Assembly: GCA_964606085.1 (NCBI GenBank) | Contig: CAZSFD010000071.1 | Span: forward strand, 1 to 27,157 | Source of the DNA: CAIQJJ01 sp964606085 | GTDB lineage: Bacteria; Chloroflexota; Anaerolineae; Anaerolineales; UBA4823 | Reading direction: 5' to 3' | DNA: 27,157 nucleotides | Shown here: positions 22,700 through 27,157 of the stretch, piece by piece | Numbering within the stretch: the first letter of the stretch is position 1 | Layout: the number at the start of each line of letters is the position of its first letter | Translations under genes and position numbers: made by a program | The notes under the pieces: generated by a model | Seen by the model: only the letters and a program-made list of their open reading frames with translations | What the model was told of the DNA's origin: nothing | The model's database searches: none

Positions 22700-23131
22700 A
22701 TGAAACCACGTACGAAGGCGCGTAGCGTGGCCTTGCAGGCACTTTACGAAATTGATGTCGTCGTTCATCAACCAGGTTTCGTACTGGAAGAGCGTTTACT
22801 CGAAGCAGCGTTGGATGAGAGCCTGGCTGATTTCGCACGTCAGATTGTCATGGGGGTGGTGCCGATCACGACCGAGTTGGATGCCTTCATCGCCCAACAT
22901 GCCCCAGAATGGCCGTTGGATCAGATCGCCGTCATTGATCGCAATATCTTGCGTATTGCTTTATGGGAAATGGCCTTGTGTAAGGATACCCCGATGAAGG
23001 TGGCGATCAACGAGGCGGTGGAATTGGGCAAAGTATACGGTTCAGACAGCACACCCCGCTTTGTCAATGGTGTTTTGGGCAGTTTGGCAAACCGGCATAA
23101 CGAAATTCGCCAGGCTTTTCAAAGCGGGTAG
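22700..23131 (+). CDS. nusB: Transcription antitermination factor NusB
   Basis: A 143-residue NusB, an all-helical RNA-binding protein that joins NusE (S10) on boxA RNA to promote antitermination in rRNA operons. Motifs include RTKARSVALQALYEID at the N-terminus, DQIAVIDRNILRIALWEM in the middle and MKVAINEAVELGKVYGSDSTPRFVNGVLG at the C-terminus. AAAGGA is 13 bases upstream of the ATG, longer than ideal. The 71 bases before the gene hold nothing else clear. Confidence 0.95.
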   Translation: MKPRTKARSVALQALYEIDVVVHQPGFVLEERLLEAALDESLADFARQIVMGVVPITTELDAFIAQHAPEWPLDQIAVIDRNILRIALWEMALCKDTPMKVAINEAVELGKVYGSDSTPRFVNGVLGSLANRHNEIRQAFQSG

Positions 23132-23140
23132 AGAGAAACT

Positions 23141-23629
23141 ATGGGCATGAATATCTTTGGCATTGGGCCGTTCGAGTTTATCTTGTTTCTGGTGATCGGT
23201 TTGCTCATTTTGGGGCCAGAGCGGATGATTTCGGCCAGCCGTGGCATTGCACGTTTTATCCGCAATGTGCTGCTTTCACCAACCTGGCGTTCGGTGCAGC
23301 AGGTTCAGAGTGAGATGCGCAACTTGCCCACAACATTGATGCGTGAAGCCGGCATCGAAGACATCAACAAAATCGTGCCTACTCCCGATGAAATCGCCAA
23401 AGAAGCTGGCCTGGACGTGTTGGCAAAGCAGGTTGACCAGGTCAAACAGCAGGTTCAGGGTGAATATACTGCTGCCAATGTTTCAATCGCTGGCGCAGCA
23501 GCGCAAGCTGCACAAACAGCGCCCAAGCCGCCGCCCGTGACGCCGACCAGCAGCGGTGTTCCCACCATCGCAGTTCCACCGCCCGCCCCACCCAGCCAGG
23601 CTGGGCCTCCCACCGTTCAGAAAACTTAA
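23141..23629 (+). CDS. Sec-independent translocase TatA/TatB family protein
   Basis: A 162-residue Tat pore or receptor subunit. Near the N-terminus it has IGPFEFILFLVIGLLILGPERM, the family's short transmembrane helix followed by the Gly-Pro hinge, then an amphipathic helix (about 32-60). The remainder is Ala/Gln- then Pro-rich and probably disordered. TatB is slightly favoured because of the GP-E-R-M form and the long tail, but TatA cannot be excluded. It precedes tatC by 3 bases, so the two are co-translated. ATG 23141 has only AGAGAG upstream. Confidence 0.88.
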   Translation: MGMNIFGIGPFEFILFLVIGLLILGPERMISASRGIARFIRNVLLSPTWRSVQQVQSEMRNLPTTLMREAGIEDINKIVPTPDEIAKEAGLDVLAKQVDQVKQQVQGEYTAANVSIAGAAAQAAQTAPKPPPVTPTSSGVPTIAVPPPAPPSQAGPPTVQKT

Positions 23630-23632
23630 CCT

Positions 23633-24529
23633 ATGCGAGCTTTTTTGCGTTCAATTTGGCGTGTTCTCACCGCGCCTTTTCGCTGGTTATTCAGCCCCCT
23701 GATTCGCCTGATTCGCTGGCTGGTGACGGCTGTTCGCAACACGCACCATTTCTTGACCTTCGAACCAGATGATACCCCGGTGGGCGAATCGCTGGCTTCA
23801 GCCGTGCAAGACCCGATGGGCGTGTTGGAGCATCTCAATGCGTTGCGCATTCACTTGACTCGGGCTGTCATTGCGCTGGCGATCACAACGGCGCTGTCTT
23901 TCACCTTTGTCGAGCCGATCATGCAGGTTTTAGCCACACCCATTGATGGCGGCCTGAAGGCGCTGCGTTCGATTGATCCCACCGAAACGATCAGCATGGT
24001 CATGCGCATTGCGCTGTTGGCTGGTTTTGCCTTAGCCTTCCCTTATATTGCTTTTGAAGTCTGGCTGTTTATTGCCCCCGGTGTGTCGGCGAAGACACGT
24101 CGGTTTGGCCTGTTGGCTATTCCCCTGACGACGCTGTTCTTCCTGTTTGGCATGGCCTTTGCCTTTTATATCATGCTGCCCGTAGCCATGCCGTTCCTGT
24201 TTACGTTTATGGGCATCCCCACCGATCCGCGCCCGGCCACCTACTTTCCTTTTGTCGTTTCATTGATGTTCTGGATTGGCATGGCTTTTGAATTCCCGTT
24301 GGTGATTTACATCTTGGCCCGGCTCAAAATGGTCACGGCCAGAAACCTGGCGCAACAATGGCGTTATGCCGTCGTGGTGATCGCCTTGCTGGCGGCCATC
24401 ATCACCCCGACAACAGACCCGGTCAATATGGCGTTGGTGATGCTGCCGATGAGCGTGTTGTACGGGTTAAGTATTATTTTGGCCTATCTCGCACGCCGCG
24501 GCGAGGCGGTTGCTGAGTCTGCGGCCTGA
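23633..24529 (+). CDS. tatC: Sec-independent translocase TatC
   Basis: A 298-residue TatC, the polytopic receptor for twin-arginine signal peptides, with six predicted helices. Typical segments are VLEHLNALRIHLTRAV (about 63-78), FIAPGVSAKTRRFGL, FFLFGMAFAFYIMLPVAMPFL and IITPTTDPVNM. About 60 residues at the N-terminus precede the usual start of TatC. They contain an amphipathic, Trp/Arg-rich helix (1-34) and an acidic linker. The ATG immediately follows tatA/B, and no internal in-frame ATG is better placed, so the extension seems real. Confidence 0.94.
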   Translation: MRAFLRSIWRVLTAPFRWLFSPLIRLIRWLVTAVRNTHHFLTFEPDDTPVGESLASAVQDPMGVLEHLNALRIHLTRAVIALAITTALSFTFVEPIMQVLATPIDGGLKALRSIDPTETISMVMRIALLAGFALAFPYIAFEVWLFIAPGVSAKTRRFGLLAIPLTTLFFLFGMAFAFYIMLPVAMPFLFTFMGIPTDPRPATYFPFVVSLMFWIGMAFEFPLVIYILARLKMVTARNLAQQWRYAVVVIALLAAIITPTTDPVNMALVMLPMSVLYGLSIILAYLARRGEAVAESAA

Positions 24530-24543
24530 CCCTGGGAAACGCG

Positions 24544-26988
24544 ATGAAACCCTGGTTGCTCGCACTGTTGGCCTTGACCTTATGCGCGGCCTCTTGCGGC
24601 GGCCCGGCCAGCCCACCTTATCGCATTCCTCCCATCCCCCGCCCCCTGCCCGAAACGATGTTGACGTTCCGGGTGACACTCCCCACACCCCTTAATCCTG
24701 GTGAAACCGTCTACCTGACCGTGCTGGATGAAGTGACCGGCCTGGCGCTCAACCCGCGCCGCTACGCCATGGCGGCTGATGATGAGCAGCGTTTCACCGT
24801 CATTTTGCCCTTTGCCATTGGCTCGGTGGTGAAGTATCGTTACACGCGCCAGGGCGAGTATACCGTTCAAGAACACTTTACCGATGGCCGCCCGGTGCGG
24901 TACCGCATGGTTTACGCCAGCGGCCCGCTCCTGGTGGATGACCTGCTCAGCCGTTGGACTGACATGCTGTTCACCGGGCAGACAGGCCGCCTGACCGGTG
25001 AAATCCTCGACCAGGACAGCGGTGCCCCACTGCCAGGAATTTTAATCCTGGCCGGTGGCGCTCAGACGTTCACGGCTGCCGATGGCACCTTTCGCATCGA
25101 GGGCCTTCCGGCAGGCAAGCACAATGTGGTTGCCTACGCGCTCGATGGTTCCTATCGCACCTATCAGCAAGAAGCGCTCATTGCTCCCGCAGCGGCAACC
25201 CCCGCCCTCATGCGCCTGAACGCCGCGCCGTTGGTGGCGATTTCGTTCGCTGTGATTTTGCCAGGGGATACACCTGCGGCAGCCAATGTGCGCCTGGCCG
25301 GGAATTTTCTCCAGACGGGGAACACTTTTGCCGACCTGAACGGCGGTGTCAACACGGTGGCTGCGCGTATGCCAGTGTTGACGCGTTTGCCTGATGGCCG
25401 TTACAACCTGGCCTTGCAACTGCACGCCGGCGCAGATTTCCGCTACAAATATACGCTAGGAGATGGTTTGTGGAGCAGCGAAATGAACACCGATGGCACC
25501 TTTCGCCTGCGCCAGTTGATCGTGCCAGAGAAGGGGGCCGTGATCGAAGAGCTGGTGGAAACGTGGAATGGCAGTGACCGCTCGCCCCTGCTTTTCGAGG
25601 TGACCGCGCCCACCACGCCCGAACGCCAGGGGGTCTCGATCCAATTCAACCCTGGCTTTAGCTGGATGGCGCCGATCCCGATGTGGCCGGTCGGGCCGGA
25701 TCGCTGGGCCTTCGCTCTGACCAGCCCATTGGATCAACTTGCCGAAGTGGGCTACCGCTACTGCCGCGAAGACCAATGCGGCCGGGCTGATGACGCACGC
25801 ACTCCTGGCAGTGACAGCGCTCCCGTGGGCGTTGTATCCGTGGCAAGGCAATCGGTTTTGCAGCAAGATAGCGTCGAAAATTGGCTGTGGAACGCGCCTG
25901 TTTCGGCGCCGGTTGTGCCGGGGATGAACCCCGCCCGGCGAGGCGATGACTTTGTGGCAGGCGTTGAATTGCTGGCCGCCTACGATCCCACCTGGCAGCC
26001 GCGTTGGGTGTGGGCGGTGCAGTCTGTCCAGAGCCTTCGGGCCAACTGGTTGTTCCTCTCGCCCACCTGGACTTTTACCCGTCCTAACCCGCCGTTGCTC
26101 GAAGCGCTGGCCGGGCAGGATATTCCCTGGCAGGAGTTGACCAGCCTGACCTGGCAAACCCGCGCCGCCGGGTTAAATGCGGCCATTGTCGCCCAGCCAC
26201 GCTACCCGGTGGATGCGGCAATCTGGTGGCAAAATGCACAGCGTGATTTTTCGTGGTGGGTCACCTGGTTCGATCAATATCGTACTTACCTGCTGCACCA
26301 TGCCGACCTGGCCCAACAAACGGGCGCTGGGGCGTTGGTGTTGGGTGGCGAGGGCGTGACCCCCGCTTTGCCCGACGGCTTATTGGCTTCGGGTACGGCA
26401 TCGGGCGTGCCAGCCGACGCCGTGCAGCGTTGGCGTGATTTGCTGGGCGAGGTACGCTCGCGCTACGGCGGCAAGATCGTTTGGGCATTGCCCTATGCGC
26501 CAGAATTACCCACGCTGCCCTCGTTTTTGGATCAGGTGGACGCGGTGGAAATTTTGTGGATGCCAGCGCTTACTGCCGATAAAGACGCTCCCCAACCGGT
26601 GTTGGAAACCGAAGTTGGCCGCCTGCTGGATGCCACCTTGCTGCCCTTGCAGGCGCGCCTGAACAAACCGCTCTGGCTGGCGATCCAGTATCCCTCGGCA
26701 GATGGCGGTGTGACGGGGTGTGTGCCTGCCTCTACCGGGGGCTGTCTGAGCATGGAGGCGTTGAGCCGCTTGCAGGACGATGACCTCTCGGTCGCGGTGG
26801 ATTTGCAGGAACAGGCCGATGTTTATTGGGCGATGATGACGGCGGTCGAAGCACGACCGTGGATCAGCGGCGTGATCAGCCGCGGTTTTTATCCCCCCTT
26901 GCCGTTGCAAGATAAGTCGGCCTCCATTTACGGCAAACCCGCTGCGGGTATCTTGTGGTTCTGGTATTCGGGTTGGCTGCAAAAATAG
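24544..26988 (+). CDS. Large lipoprotein with beta-sandwich domains and a glycosidase-like C-terminal barrel
   Basis: An 814-residue lipoprotein, with a signal peptide ending at C18 (LCAASCGG). In order: a strand-rich domain (about 35-135) and a carboxypeptidase-regulatory-like fold (about 150-215, GEILDQDSGAPLPGILI...GTFRIEGLPAG). Then come two starch-binding-like (CBM20-type) or E-set domains (about 228-345 and 346-450). The region 465-814 looks like a TIM barrel of the GH113/GTA type, with FVAGVELLAAYDPTW as the first strand, LVLGGEGVTPAL as a candidate acid-bearing strand, and ISGVISRGFYPPL near the end. A role in glycan binding or degradation at the membrane is inferred. It follows tatC by 14 bases, but no twin-arginine motif is visible in its own signal peptide. 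Confidence 0.65.
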   Translation: MKPWLLALLALTLCAASCGGPASPPYRIPPIPRPLPETMLTFRVTLPTPLNPGETVYLTVLDEVTGLALNPRRYAMAADDEQRFTVILPFAIGSVVKYRYTRQGEYTVQEHFTDGRPVRYRMVYASGPLLVDDLLSRWTDMLFTGQTGRLTGEILDQDSGAPLPGILILAGGAQTFTAADGTFRIEGLPAGKHNVVAYALDGSYRTYQQEALIAPAAATPALMRLNAAPLVAISFAVILPGDTPAAANVRLAGNFLQTGNTFADLNGGVNTVAARMPVLTRLPDGRYNLALQLHAGADFRYKYTLGDGLWSSEMNTDGTFRLRQLIVPEKGAVIEELVETWNGSDRSPLLFEVTAPTTPERQGVSIQFNPGFSWMAPIPMWPVGPDRWAFALTSPLDQLAEVGYRYCREDQCGRADDARTPGSDSAPVGVVSVARQSVLQQDSVENWLWNAPVSAPVVPGMNPARRGDDFVAGVELLAAYDPTWQPRWVWAVQSVQSLRANWLFLSPTWTFTRPNPPLLEALAGQDIPWQELTSLTWQTRAAGLNAAIVAQPRYPVDAAIWWQNAQRDFSWWVTWFDQYRTYLLHHADLAQQTGAGALVLGGEGVTPALPDGLLASGTASGVPADAVQRWRDLLGEVRSRYGGKIVWALPYAPELPTLPSFLDQVDAVEILWMPALTADKDAPQPVLETEVGRLLDATLLPLQARLNKPLWLAIQYPSADGGVTGCVPASTGGCLSMEALSRLQDDDLSVAVDLQEQADVYWAMMTAVEARPWISGVISRGFYPPLPLQDKSASIYGKPAAGILWFWYSGWLQK

Positions 26989-26997
26989 ATCAAAAAA

Positions 26998-27037
26998 GCT
27001 CCGTGACCGATTGAGGGGGGCAACCGGTCAGCGGAGC
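26998..27037 (+). terminator. Terminator of the rpmF-to-lipoprotein run
   Basis: GCTCCG-TGACCG pairs with CGGTCA-G-CGGAGC, a 12-bp stem with one bulged base, followed by AACTTTATT. It lies 10 bases after the lipoprotein stop and is probably the end of the operon. Confidence 0.8.
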
Positions 27038-27157
27038 AACTTTATTATTGCATATTTTACGGGCCGAGTCAAATGAAAATTTTTTCATTATGCTGGCGAT
27101 GAGGAAAGCGATTCGGTAATATGTCAAGGAGCAAAAGCAAATCAAAAAGATGAAAAG
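27038..27157. other. AT-rich intergenic tail
   Basis: The last 120 bases are much richer in A and T than the rest. They hold a small hairpin (ATGAAAA-TT-TTTTCAT, about 27073-27088) and an AAGGAG near 27125, which may serve a gene beginning at or past the right edge. No coding region could be supported. Confidence 0.4.

Overview
This is high-GC bacterial chromosome. Gene content suggests Chloroflexota, probably Anaerolineae-like: a GH116/GH130-type sugar economy, LysM and CAP surface proteins, several ATGs placed directly behind -10 boxes, and many short palindromic repeats. This placement is inference; there is no rRNA in the window. Nothing looks like a prophage, plasmid or complete insertion sequence.

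Layout. (1) 1-9700: catabolic and surface genes in short units on both strands. These are a GH116 glycosidase with a nitroreductase, a CAP/LysM surface protein, an M14 carboxypeptidase coupled to a small lipoprotein, a sulfatase, and a PadR regulator with an alpha/beta hydrolase. (2) 9700-11440: a decayed patch with a DinB-like 3' remnant, tRNA-Arg(UCG), a glycyl-radical-enzyme activase whose ferredoxin region holds an in-frame repeat, and a 55-codon stump of a GH130 gene. (3) 11480-17174, minus strand: MFS transporter, aldo/keto reductase, a secreted protein of unknown family, and an SGNH-like/CIA30-like secreted protein. (4) 17317-20142: a tight three-gene cassette with the lasso-peptide B1 (RRE/PqqD), B2 (transglutaminase-like protease) and C (asparagine-synthetase-like cyclase) architecture. 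No precursor or exporter gene is visible. (5) 20157-27037: a conserved housekeeping run, rpmF-fabD-fabG-Asp23-nusB-tatA/B-tatC, then a large lipoprotein with a glycosidase-like barrel and a terminator.

How the genes work together. Region 5 combines ribosome assembly, fatty-acid synthesis, transcription antitermination and Tat export, starting from a consensus promoter with a hairpin at the predicted 5' end of the message. Region 4 should make a leader-guided, macrolactam-type peptide if a precursor exists elsewhere. Regions 1 to 3 look like scavenging of glycans, sulfate esters and peptides.

Two themes deserve a second look. First is the orphan lasso-type cassette, preceded by an 83-bp repeat that is identical to a second copy 8.2 kb away. 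Second is the number of repeat palindromes that enter coding sequence: they supply the end of the GH116, PadR, aldo/keto reductase and B2 proteins and an internal insert in the activase. The window also holds two divergent promoters with overlapping, near-symmetric -10 boxes. All calls are from reading alone; no search was run.
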